Source of the DNA: CAZXYS01 sp964645005
Lineage (GTDB): Bacteria > Bacteroidota > Ignavibacteria > Kapaibacteriales > UBA2268
Reading direction: 5' to 3'
DNA: 45,633 nucleotides
Assembly (NCBI GenBank): GCA_964645005.1
Contig: CAZXYS010000033.1
Location: forward strand, 1-45,633
The notes under the pieces are model-generated. The model ran no database searches. It saw only the letters and a list, made by a program, of their open reading frames with translations, and was not told where the DNA came from. Position numbers and translations under genes: made by a program. Of the stretch, positions 1-8,579 are shown one piece after another (the stretch's first letter is position 1; each line of letters begins with the position of its first letter).

Positions 1-2
1 AA

Positions 3-80
3 GTAGAAGAGTTAACCCTCTACGTCATCGAACTAAAAAAAGAAAATGAAGAACTTAGAAAACTAATAAAAGACAAATAA
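3..80 (+). CDS. C-terminal fragment of a protein with a coiled-coil tail
   Basis: An open frame enters from the left edge and stops at the TAA at 78-80, giving 25 residues that end ELKKENEELRKLIKDK. The heptad-like, Lys/Glu/Leu-rich tail looks like a short coiled coil. Such tails are common at the C-terminus of peptidase S74-type (tail-fibre chaperone) surface proteins in FCB bacteria, but no catalytic part is visible, so that identity is only a guess. The next gene starts 14 bases downstream on the same strand, so the two may be co-transcribed. Confidence 0.5.
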   Translation, partial: VEELTLYVIELKKENEELRKLIKDK

Positions 81-94
81 ATGAGGTATAAAAA

Positions 95-760
95 ATGAAA
101 CTCAAACTCATGCTCTTGTTAATAATTCTTATGTCATGTAATGACAGCACTGGACCAAAAACACCACCTTATGGTGGCGAACCATTAGTACAAGGTAATA
201 GAATTAAAATTAGTACAAAAAGTCAAAAAATAAATCTAACAGATACTTTTACTATTAAAACTTCATTGCCTGAACAAAAATACAGAATAAATGGCAAAAT
301 TATTCTCATGTCTCGATGGAGATGGAGGAGTAAAGATACTTTACTTTATCTTTTATCACCTGAAATTGAACGAGATTCATTTTATCTTGATTCAAATAAC
401 TATGCGCCATTTAACAAATATAAAATTAAAAATTATAAAACAATAAATGTTGAATTTTTTCCTAATAAATCATTTACCCAAAATTGGAAACTGAGGACTG
501 ATTCCAATAAAATTGTTGAATACGGAGATAACAGACCTATTTTTTCTTTCGAAGCTTTTTTGGTGGCTGATTCTGTCTTACTTGATATGGATACACTATA
601 TGGTGGACCATGGAGACCTATTCCTGTAAAAGAAAAAAGATGGTATAATCTTCATGATTCAGTAGATATTAGAAAAATTTTAAGTTTAGGATTTAATGGA
701 CTTTTTGGTGTTGCCCATTATAAGTACTCAGAAAGAATACCAATTTATATAAGTAAATAG
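95..760 (+). CDS. putative lipoprotein, function unknown
   Basis: A 221-residue protein beginning with a short basic N-terminus and a hydrophobic stretch that ends in the lipobox LMSC, so Cys15 is the predicted lipidated residue after signal peptidase II cleavage. The mature part is rich in Lys, Asn, Tyr and Trp and shows no motif I recognise. It probably sits in the outer or inner membrane facing the periplasm or surface. It lies 11 bases before the broken metalloprotease gene on the same strand (AGAGAGG ribosome site for that gene), so the two form an operon. The same lipoprotein-then-protease arrangement recurs at 3465/4037. Base composition is very AT-rich, as in the rest of positions 1-5400. 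Confidence 0.75.
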   Translation: MKLKLMLLLIILMSCNDSTGPKTPPYGGEPLVQGNRIKISTKSQKINLTDTFTIKTSLPEQKYRINGKIILMSRWRWRSKDTLLYLLSPEIERDSFYLDSNNYAPFNKYKIKNYKTINVEFFPNKSFTQNWKLRTDSNKIVEYGDNRPIFSFEAFLVADSVLLDMDTLYGGPWRPIPVKEKRWYNLHDSVDIRKILSLGFNGLFGVAHYKYSERIPIYISK

Positions 761-771
761 AGAGGTATGTA

Positions 772-3403
772 ATGAAGTCAATAATATTTCTGATATCAAT
801 AATTCAGATCGCAATAATATCTAATGTGGCTAACGCACATCAAGTATTCAAAAGAAGTTATGAAATTAAAGAACACAAAATATATAAAACAGATTCAAAT
901 TTGGTTCTTAAATTTGAAATAACATCTAAAGTTAAGGGGGATTTCAAGTTTTTTATCGATGCACCTAATTCAATGACAAACGTTGATAAAAAAGTGCTTG
1001 ATTCAGCCCTTAATATTAATGAAAATGAAACTATCAAAAAAAGGTGGGAGTTTAATATCCCAGATGATGGAAGACATTATATTAATATAGGTGTGAAAAT
1101 AAATCCTGACAATCGCAAACCCGGTTATCTTTATTATTCAAATAATAGTCTGTATTTTAAAATGAATAATAAAAGCTTACAGATTCAAAAATATAATCTG
1201 GATAAAGATGATATAACTAAACCGGTTGTAACAAAAGGAAACGCAAAAGCTGAAAGATTAAAGGACTTTAATTCTAAAAAACGGGATAAAATACTTCAAA
1301 ATTATATAACAGTGCAAATTTCAGGAACGGTTTATTATAAAGACAAATTAGATGAAAGACAAAAAGGGGTGCCGGTAAGAGTTTGGCTAGACTGGGATTA
1401 TGATGAAGATAGAACTACAGGTTATACACCTTATTTCTGGGATAATGATAACGAAAACGACCGGCATATAGGCTGGGATGATGCCGATATGGACGGAAAT
1501 TTCTGGTTCTCATTTACTTTTGAATCAGATAAAAATGCCAATGAAATAGCTGATTACATAAGACCTTATGTAAGCAATGGAAACGCTGGATGTTCAGCAT
1601 ATAATGGTGAGCTTCTTCCGACAGACGGCTCTGGAGATGTACCTATAGATATAACGCAATCGACAACTGAAGTAACTGAATCGGAAGCTGATATTGAAAC
1701 CCACAAAGAATTTGGCGCCGCCATCAGGAATCTAACCCGCGCATGGATTTTTCACAAAGATAAGTTTAATGCTACAATAAATCCAATTGATTTTAAAATT
1801 CTTAAAGATGATGATGATCCTAAAGCTCGTTACAAACATACTGTTGAAATTATTGAATTCATTAGTGTTTATCCTGATGCTGTAACTTCGTACCATGAAT
1901 ATGGACATGTATCTCATCATCATGCTGATGCTGATTTCCCCACAGGAACAATTTGGGCAGGATACTGCCCTGATGGACACTGGTTTAGATTAGAACACAA
2001 CGATGACTGCGCTTTCACAGAGGGATGGGCTGAATTCTATGCCGCTGCTTGTCTGGATTACTGGTATTCTATTGATCTTCCAAATGAAGTAGAAGATACA
2101 GGAGGTGATCTCGAAGATTGCAGCGCTGATAATTGGAATGTGTATCAGTTCCTCGATTATGGTTAGTCAATTCTTTGCGATAATTATGATAATACTGAAG
2201 TAGAAGGCGCTGTGGCATGTTTCTTTTATAATTTATTTGATAATACCGAACGCAGGATGAACGATTATTCCGGTGATAATGAAGATTTATATTTTTCAGG
2301 TCCTTTTATAAGAAATAATCTGGATCCGGGCGTAGCTTATGCAAGATATAACAGTTATGATTTAATTTATGGATATAAGCGTTATTTAATAATGTCACTT
2401 ACCGGTTGTCAAATAGATGAAGAAACTAATTCCATAAATGCTTTTTATGATTTTCTATTCAATGATCAAGGCAGCCAAAGACCAGCAACACCCACGTATG
2501 TCACAGTTGATGGTAGCACTGAAGCACGTTTATTAAATTGGAACGATAATACATGTCCTGATGTTGTTGAATATGAAAATATTAGGTGGGGATCGAATGA
2601 TGAGTGGGATTTATTTGAAAATAATGAAGATGGATTCAGAATCTATAGAAAAGCTATGGGATCTGGCGAAGAGTGGGATTGTACAATCAATAATTACAAC
2701 TTAATACATACAACCAATCAAGATGTTACAAGTTATTTAGACAATACACCTTTGCAGCCCGGTAGATATAGCTATGTCGTAGTTGCCTTTAATCAAGATG
2801 GTAATTCAATACCCAAAGCTCAAATAACGGTTGATTGTTCTTCATTATCAAGGGTTGATAATATTACATTTGAAGATCATGTTGTAGATAATTTTGAATT
2901 TCACAGCGCAAGATACAATATTACGGCAGGGGCACCATATACTTTTAATATTCCACAAAATGCTGAAGCAACTTTTTGCGCTGGTGAGGAAATTGTTTTG
3001 AAACCAGGGTTTACTTCTGAAAATGGATCTGAATTTGCAGCAAAGATTGAAACCTGCGAACCATGCGCTGAGGAATCTCCGCCTTTAGAGAAAGCTGCAA
3101 TTGCCAAAAATATTTATGATTCTCATTCTGTTGATAATACAATCAAAATTTTATCAATTATACCTAATCCATCTAAATCTAAAACAATAGTAAACTATAC
3201 CCAAAGAAAAAGGGATAATGTTCATCTTTATATCACTAATATTCTTGGTGAGCATATAAATAGTTTAATATTTAATTCGAATAATAATAAAGCTGTTCAA
3301 TCAATAGAATTTGATGTTTCAAAAATCCCTTCCGGACTCTATTTATTTAACTTTACGGTCTGGAAGTTGCTCTGTTACTAAACAATTTATAGTATTGAAA
3401 TAG
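772..3403 (+). pseudogene. T9SS-secreted HEXXH metallopeptidase, disrupted by a stop and a frameshift
   Basis: The reading frame from ATG 772 (signal peptide ending about ANA at residues 20-22) is interrupted by TAG at 2164-2166, yet the same frame continues without a break from 2167 to 3378. Before the stop lies HEYGH (His375, Glu376, His379) followed about 40 residues later by EGWAEF (Glu417/Glu421), the layout of a gluzincin zinc site. After the stop come a fibronectin-III-like region (about 2480-2840), a 3-coathanger-type segment (about 2940-3050) and a T9SS sorting domain with the NPS start and GLYLF motif. The frame then ends at TAA 3379-3381, but removing one base at about 3361 restores the expected tail GSCSVTKQFIVLK, stopping at 3401-3403. 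Repaired length is about 876 residues. Either the gene is decaying or two assembly errors are present. TAG is a normal stop in neighbours (760, 6109), so recoding is unlikely. Confidence 0.8.
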
Positions 3404-3423
3404 ATAATATAAAAGGAGAAACA

Positions 3424-3468
3424 ATGTATAAGACAAATAATTCAAACAATTCAGGAGTAAACCAATGA
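3424..3468 (+). CDS. possible 14-residue leader ORF
   Basis: ATG at 3424 is preceded by a good ribosome site (AAAGGAG) and reads MYKTNNSNNSGVNQ before a TGA that overlaps the ATG of the next lipoprotein gene (ATGA at 3465-3468). The overlap would allow translational coupling. The Asn/Ser-rich peptide has no recognisable function; it could equally be chance, with the ribosome site serving nothing. Confidence 0.25.
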   Translation: MYKTNNSNNSGVNQ

Positions 3469-4007
3469 AAATATTATTGAATCTAATAATAGCGCTAAGC
3501 CTGCTGGCTGTGCTGTCCTGCCAGAAAGACCAGGCGACAAATCAGAGTGAGGAATTTGATCTTGATCAAATTTTGAATAACTCAAATTGGGTAGAAATAA
3601 CTGATACTATTAATCATAAACCGGCAGATAAAGATTATGCTATAATGCCAATTTATAATGATAGTGGTGGAGTTGTTATTAACAGTTGGGAAGAAATTAT
3701 TAAGGTTTACAAAAAGTATCTGCCTGAAGGATATGGATCCTCTGCAGACACAGTTGCTCTAAAGGGCGATCCACTTATTGATTACACAAATCGTACTCTC
3801 ATAATTTATCACTTCAGTTACGGAGGCGGAGCAGAAATCAGGATTAGAGTTTTCAGAAATGACAGGATAAAACAGGCTAAATGCATAATTGAAACCGGAT
3901 TTCCCAGAAAATATGTACTAACAACTTATTATTATTGCTTCTCAGTCTCCAAAATACCGGAAGATTATACATTTGAGTTTATTCGCACAAAAAATTACGA
4001 CTTGTAA
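3465..4007 (+). CDS. putative lipoprotein, function unknown
   Basis: A 180-residue protein with a lipoprotein signal peptide whose lipobox is VLSC, giving lipidated Cys19. The mature protein has no motif I recognise; it contains a conserved-looking central stretch with GDPLIDYTNRTLIIYHFSYG and two Cys late in the chain. Its start codon overlaps the stop of a tiny upstream frame. It lies 29 bases before the intact T9SS serine protease at 4037, the same lipoprotein-protease order as the 95/772 pair. The first 25 codons are visibly more GC-rich than the rest of the gene. A periplasmic partner, inhibitor or assembly factor for the protease is possible but unproven. Confidence 0.75.
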   Translation: MKILLNLIIALSLLAVLSCQKDQATNQSEEFDLDQILNNSNWVEITDTINHKPADKDYAIMPIYNDSGGVVINSWEEIIKVYKKYLPEGYGSSADTVALKGDPLIDYTNRTLIIYHFSYGGGAEIRIRVFRNDRIKQAKCIIETGFPRKYVLTTYYYCFSVSKIPEDYTFEFIRTKNYDL

Positions 4008-4036
4008 TAAGTTTTTATAACAATTATGAGACAACT

Positions 4037-6109
4037 ATGAAATTCAATCAGTTAATATTAATAATTATAATCACCATGATAAACGCATTTAATGCAATTT
4101 TACAAAGCAATTACCCATTAAGCTATTATCATCAAAATGACATCAAAGCAATTGATAATAGTGATACAAATGAAACTTATGTTGGTTCAGTTCCAAATGT
4201 AGACTCAGTTTTACATATATTGGATAGTGTAAGTAATGCAAAGAATATATTTCTATATGGTGAAGAAAAATATACTTATATTCCAAGAAATCAAAAAGGA
4301 TTGATAGATATCATTGACAACCAAATTATTTGGCGTTATAAAATTATTTGTCCATTAGCAAAATCAATTAATATTTTATTTTCAAACATTTTTATTTATG
4401 ATACTGCAAAAATATTTATTTATACCCCGGATTATCTTTACATTAAGTATCCATTAACAAGTTATATTAATGAATCAGGCAAGTATCATACTACAGGAAG
4501 AATTCCCAATGACACAGTTGTGGTTGAATTAAATGCTAATTTATCAGATATTGATTCAACAACATTCAATATTTACGGAGTTGTTCATGGTTATCAAGAC
4601 ATTTCAAGTAATCCCTCTAATCCTGATGGTTGCGATTTAAATGCGAACTGTCCGCAAGGAGATTATTTTTGTAGAGAAAAGTATTCAGTAGGGATTTATG
4701 AGCAAAGATATACAATAAGTCCAGAAGATACAGTATATTGGGGGCTATCCACTGGCTTTTTGATTAACAATACAAAAGAAGACTACACTCCTTATTTTAT
4801 GACTGCTTGGCATGTTATAGATATTAATAGTAATGGTATTTTAGACAATAAAGAATTAGAATCATTATCTATATCAGTAATTGAGTTTGGCTATATGAAA
4901 GAATTTTGCTCTGGTGGAGATAATTTACCTTCCTATGATTATTCCGGAGTCTCTTTCATAAGTGGTTGGTGTGTTACTGATTTTGCTCTGCTGCTTTTAG
5001 ATGAAAAGCCTAAATCGGGTGAAGAAAATTTCCCTGATGTTTATTTTAGCGGCTGGGATAGATCAAATAAAAATGCTGGTGATTATGCTGCGGTTTTACA
5101 TCATCCCGGAGGCAAGATAACATTCACACGAATTTGGCCAACCCCAATGAAAATTGCTGAATCATATTTTTTTGTAAAAGAAGAATGTAATTTAAATAAT
5201 TTCTATTTTAGTTGTCCTAATAATACGGGTGAACTTAATTCATATCATGTAACTTTTTCTGATGGTGCTGTTTCTCGAGGCTCTTCCGGTGCTCCCCTTT
5301 ATGATATTAATAATAAAGCTATTGGTATATGCTCAGGAGTATGCTATCCTCCTGAAGATACTGATCCTTGTGACATCCCTTATGCTAACTTCGGTACTTT
5401 CTCATTATCATGGCTAGGAGGAGGTACTGATGATACAAGCCTACATACATGGCTGGATCCTGATGGAACAAATGTAGAAACATTAGACGGGATTCATTTG
5501 CCAAATAACCAGTATGGTCATATATTCGATCTCGGCAGTTTCAACAGATTCGCTTATGACCACCTGCGGGTTGGAAGCGGCATTCATTCAGGAGTGACAT
5601 CGCCTTTCAGAGTTGAGTCAGGTGTATCATTGACAATGAAAGCCGGCAGGGAAATAAGGATAAGACCTTGTTCTCAATTCGTCAGTGGTTCCGAAGTCCA
5701 TGCCTACATCGAGGATCCTGATTGCGATGATGTAATAAAGTTAAGTGACAAAGATAACATTTATACAACCGGATGCGGAGCATATCCAATATTAGCTCCC
5801 CAAGACTCTCACCATCCAATAAGCACGGAAACAATCAATTTCCAGGATGACACAGAGCTAATAAATTATCCTAATCCGGCAAGCGGGCACCTGAACATCG
5901 AATATACTATTTCACAGCCAACAAGCGCAAAAATCATCTTAAAAGACATTTTCGGCAGCAAGCTGCGGGAATTCGTAAACAATAGCAATCATCCCATGGG
6001 CAATTTCAAACTGGACTTTGACATAAGCAATCTGTCCCAGGGCGCCTATTTTCTCACATTAATAACGCCGGAAAAGACAATCACCAAGCAGATAGTTGTG
6101 ACAAGATAG
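4037..6109 (+). CDS. T9SS-secreted trypsin-like serine endopeptidase
   Basis: A 690-residue exported protease. An N-terminal hydrophobic signal segment (about residues 5-22) is followed by a 200-residue region that may be a propeptide. The catalytic domain shows the chymotrypsin-fold triad in the expected order: TAWHV (His259), VTDFALLLL (Asp315) and GSSGAP (Ser417). This resembles lysyl-endopeptidase-like S1 enzymes, though the substrate preference cannot be read. A 3-coathanger-type segment lies at about residues 521-557, and a type A T9SS sorting domain at about 607-690, starting NYPNP and ending KQIVVTR, directs the protein through the type IX secretion system. The gene is mosaic in composition: about 20-35% GC through most of the catalytic half, rising to about 42-50% from roughly position 5400 on, so the secretion end looks exchanged with another gene. 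Confidence 0.88.
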   Translation: MKFNQLILIIIITMINAFNAILQSNYPLSYYHQNDIKAIDNSDTNETYVGSVPNVDSVLHILDSVSNAKNIFLYGEEKYTYIPRNQKGLIDIIDNQIIWRYKIICPLAKSINILFSNIFIYDTAKIFIYTPDYLYIKYPLTSYINESGKYHTTGRIPNDTVVVELNANLSDIDSTTFNIYGVVHGYQDISSNPSNPDGCDLNANCPQGDYFCREKYSVGIYEQRYTISPEDTVYWGLSTGFLINNTKEDYTPYFMTAWHVIDINSNGILDNKELESLSISVIEFGYMKEFCSGGDNLPSYDYSGVSFISGWCVTDFALLLLDEKPKSGEENFPDVYFSGWDRSNKNAGDYAAVLHHPGGKITFTRIWPTPMKIAESYFFVKEECNLNNFYFSCPNNTGELNSYHVTFSDGAVSRGSSGAPLYDINNKAIGICSGVCYPPEDTDPCDIPYANFGTFSLSWLGGGTDDTSLHTWLDPDGTNVETLDGIHLPNNQYGHIFDLGSFNRFAYDHLRVGSGIHSGVTSPFRVESGVSLTMKAGREIRIRPCSQFVSGSEVHAYIEDPDCDDVIKLSDKDNIYTTGCGAYPILAPQDSHHPISTETINFQDDTELINYPNPASGHLNIEYTISQPTSAKIILKDIFGSKLREFVNNSNHPMGNFKLDFDISNLSQGAYFLTLITPEKTITKQIVVTR

Positions 6110-6118
6110 TAAAATTCC

Positions 6119-6146
6119 TGCTTCCCGGTACCCCCGCCGGGAAGCA
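6119..6146 (+). terminator. hairpin after the T9SS protease gene
   Basis: TGCTTCCCGG and CCGGGAAGCA form a perfect 10-bp inverted repeat around an 8-base loop, 9 bases after the protease stop codon. There is no U-run on the 3' side, so it may be a weak or factor-assisted terminator or an RNA-stabilising hairpin. Confidence 0.4.
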
Positions 6147-6170
6147 GCAAACAATTCAACATCTCTTATT

Positions 6171-6211
6171 CCCCCTCCTTGATTAAGGAGGGGGCGAGGG
6201 GGTGGTTAAAT
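6171..6211. repeat. GC-rich dispersed hairpin repeat (copy 1)
   Basis: CCCCCTCCTT-GATT-AAGGAGGGGG is a perfect 10-bp inverted repeat followed by a G-rich tail (GCGAGGGGGTGG). Related intergenic copies lie at 32814-32834 and, more diverged, at 45580-45606; a tail-like piece is at 35236-35295. Non-coding dispersed repeat of unknown function. Confidence 0.6.
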
Positions 6212-6212
6212 T

Positions 6213-6250
6213 AAAAAAAAGCGATCAAAGTTCGCCTCTGACCGCTTTTT
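6213..6250 (-). terminator. intrinsic terminator of the redox operon
   Basis: Read on the minus strand, AAAAAGCGGTCA pairs with TGATCGCTTTTT (12 pairs including one G-U) around an 11-base loop, followed by a T-run. It begins 20 bases past the stop of the last operon gene (6271). A copy differing at two positions lies in opposite orientation at 13340-13375, beyond the other end of the operon. Confidence 0.8.
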
Positions 6251-6270
6251 CAAATAAGTTTGTTTCTAGC

Positions 6271-7866
6271 TTACGAATGATTCAGTATATCATTCACTTC
6301 CGCTTCATCGACATCCATGACATATTTGATGTTGCTGATGCGCGCCGAATCTTCCGTCAGGCAGGCGATATCATCTCTGCTGATATAATCCAGCGAGAAC
6401 TTCCTGCTGCCGCACATAAGCTGGCGAAGTCCCTGCGCGAGGCGCTCGTAGTAAGTGTACAGACCGATAGCGCCCGTCGGTAGTTTCTCGAATTCATCGT
6501 CGCCGAGTTCTTTGCGCAGTTCCGAAGCCGTAACAAATATCTCATCCCTGGAATGACCGAATCTCTCGACATAGACAGGGATCTGATGAGCGTCGATCGT
6601 TTTGCCGATAGTTTTACCGACCATAGCTGCGGCGATAGGACCGCGAGCCATGCCGATCAGTTTGGAAAACGGGGCAGCCAGCGCAAGCCCTTTGTAGATC
6701 TGATCCTCGAATGTGAAGCCGCCCGCAAGAGACAATGCCGGTACATGTTCACCATTGTCATAAAGCCGCTGTGCATACTCGTAGAGCAGCGAATGCAGCT
6801 CTACCGGGGGGATACCCCATTCATTCATCATACGCCAGGGGCTCATGCCCGTACCGCCGCCTGCGCCGTCGACCGTGAGCAGATCGATACCGTATTTCGA
6901 CGAGAATTTGATAGCGCGGGCAAGATCAGCCGGACGATAAGCGCCCGTTTTCAGGAAGATATATTTTGCTCCTGCGCTCTTGAGTTCTTCCACACGCTTG
7001 GCGAAAGATTCTTCCGAAACCATTCCTACTCGCGAATGCCGCTCGAATTCCTTGAAAGCGCCATTTTTGAACGCTTCGATGACGTGAGGATCGGTTGGAT
7101 TCGGCAGCACAACATAACCGCGTTCGTAGAGCAATTGCGCTTTCTTCAGGTCTCTGATCTTCACTTCGCCGCCAATATTCTTAGCACCCTGCCCCCATTT
7201 CATCTCGACACATTCGACACCGAGCTCATTGATAACGTATTCATGCACGCCAAGCCTCGTATCCTCGACATTCGCCTGGCAGACAATAGCGCCGTAGCCG
7301 TCAATCATGTGATCTTTATACAGCTTAATGCGATTCTTAAGATCGACCGTATCGACGACTTTACCATCCTTGATCTTCGATTCAGGGTCCATTCCGGCGA
7401 CATTTTCACCTATAGTCAGCCCCGTCCCCGAAAGAGCCGAGCCAATAGCTATACCTTCCCAATTGTTCTTTGCTACATTAGTGGAGCCGATGCCGGGAAT
7501 AATCCACGGATAGCGAAATTTAATCCCTTCGTCATGTCCGAATTTCACTTCCAGGTTCACATTCGGGAAAACAGCCTTATCGCTGTCCGCTTCTATCCCG
7601 TTAGCGCCCACCGCTGTTCCCAAAATTGTGAAATGCGAATAATCAACGGGATACACCTTTTCCGATGCGGTCGTAATAACGCCGAATGGCTGCGGGTAGA
7701 TAACTTCATGCCCTCGGTACGCTGATTTGCCGATTTCACACATTCCGATACACCCGTCAACACAGGTAACACACATACCCGACGTTGAGGTGATCGATTC
7801 TTCCGTTCTGTTCTTTGACAAAGTAGCTGCTGATGAGTTAACTCTTGACAGAGTGTGATTAAACAT
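6271..7866 (-). CDS. GltB-like FMN-binding (glutamate synthase domain) protein
   Basis: A 531-residue protein covering the FMN-binding, TIM-barrel synthase domain of glutamate synthase large subunits (for example GGGTGMSPWRMM and a C-terminal SLAGGFTFEDQIYKGLALAA segment). It lacks the glutaminase domain, so it cannot be a complete glutamate synthase. The N-terminus carries Cys32, Cys35, Cys39 and Cys43 (C-x2-C-x3-C-x3-C), a likely Fe-S site. ATG 7866 has a strong GGAGGA ribosome site 7 bases upstream. It is the last gene of the operon, 14 bases after the NuoG-like gene and just before a terminator. Family members are often annotated as glutamate synthase, but the neighbours suggest an electron-transfer role with the flavin/Fe-S complex encoded upstream. 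That role, and the substrate, are inference. Confidence 0.85.
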   Translation of the reverse strand: MFNHTLSRVNSSAATLSKNRTEESITSTSGMCVTCVDGCIGMCEIGKSAYRGHEVIYPQPFGVITTASEKVYPVDYSHFTILGTAVGANGIEADSDKAVFPNVNLEVKFGHDEGIKFRYPWIIPGIGSTNVAKNNWEGIAIGSALSGTGLTIGENVAGMDPESKIKDGKVVDTVDLKNRIKLYKDHMIDGYGAIVCQANVEDTRLGVHEYVINELGVECVEMKWGQGAKNIGGEVKIRDLKKAQLLYERGYVVLPNPTDPHVIEAFKNGAFKEFERHSRVGMVSEESFAKRVEELKSAGAKYIFLKTGAYRPADLARAIKFSSKYGIDLLTVDGAGGGTGMSPWRMMNEWGIPPVELHSLLYEYAQRLYDNGEHVPALSLAGGFTFEDQIYKGLALAAPFSKLIGMARGPIAAAMVGKTIGKTIDAHQIPVYVERFGHSRDEIFVTASELRKELGDDEFEKLPTGAIGLYTYYERLAQGLRQLMCGSRKFSLDYISRDDIACLTEDSARISNIKYVMDVDEAEVNDILNHS

Positions 7867-7880
7867 CTTTATTCCTCCAT

Positions 7881-8579
7881 TTATTTAATTAATTCGGGAT
7901 TTTCTACGTTAGTTATTTCACATGCCACGCATGGCTCCATGTAGCACATCATATCGTGGAACTCGTCCTCCTGCACGCAGGGCGGGCTGAGATTGGCACA
8001 GCCTCCGCAAATTGCCTTATCCGGCTCTGTGTAGGTACACCTCAATTGACATGCAGGGCATACATAAATACAACCGCCGCAGGTCCGGCATTCCTCAGAT
8101 TTAATATCGAACGGTGTGCCTATGCTTCTGTTCTCACCTCTGCCGCGGAAGCCAATCGCTTTTGCCATCATCTGTTCTTCGCACATCCGCACGCACAGCC
8201 CGCACAGGATACAATCCTCATATTCCTGGCGGAACCTTTGCTGCCGCACATTATTTGCTGAAGCTATATCCTGTATAACCTTGGATTGAGGACAGGAAGC
8301 CAGAAGCAATTCTATCACCATCTTCCGGGCTCTCATCACCCTTTCTGATGCTGTTCTGATGACAAGCCCCTCCTGAGCGGGGTAAGTGCATGACGAGACC
8401 AGTTTTGAGTTGGGTTCCTTGCCAATCTCCACAACGCAAAGCCTGCACGCCCCATAAGGCGAGAGTCCTTCCATGTGGCAGAGCGTAGGTATCGGGAATC
8501 CGAAGAACCGGGCAGCTTCAAGGATGGTCGTGCCTTCCTCTACCTGAACGTCCAGTCCGTTTAGCTTGAAATTAACCAT
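7881..8579 (-). CDS. NuoG-N-terminus/HoxU-like Fe-S electron-transfer subunit
   Basis: A 232-residue cytoplasmic Fe-S protein. An N-terminal plant-type ferredoxin fold has [2Fe-2S] ligands Cys34, Cys45, Cys48 and Cys64. Two classical 4Fe-4S motifs follow: Cys123/126/129/133 and Cys164/167/170/174. The His-ligated cluster motif usual between these parts in NuoG and HydA is missing (only ASCPQSK remains). There is no H-cluster domain, so it is not a hydrogenase catalytic subunit. The last 60 residues hold eight more Cys (177, 181, 191, 194, 201, 212, 217, 220), unusual for this family and possibly another metal site. Its start overlaps the end of the NuoF-GltD gene by 8 bases, with GAGGTGG upstream. 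It likely wires the flavin subunit to ferredoxin. Confidence 0.88.
   Translation of the reverse strand: MVNFKLNGLDVQVEEGTTILEAARFFGFPIPTLCHMEGLSPYGACRLCVVEIGKEPNSKLVSSCTYPAQEGLVIRTASERVMRARKMVIELLLASCPQSKVIQDIASANNVRQQRFRQEYEDCILCGLCVRMCEEQMMAKAIGFRGRGENRSIGTPFDIKSEECRTCGGCIYVCPACQLRCTYTEPDKAICGGCANLSPPCVQEDEFHDMMCYMEPCVACEITNVENPELIK

Noticed and set aside
2164..2166. TAG as a recoded sense codon
   Set aside because: TAG is used as an ordinary stop by neighbouring genes (760, 6109), and a second lesion near 3361 indicates decay or sequencing error instead.
6553..7725. Long plus-strand open frame (390 codons) opposite the GltB-like gene
   Set aside because: It is antisense to a well-conserved protein, has no ribosome site and encodes no recognisable family.
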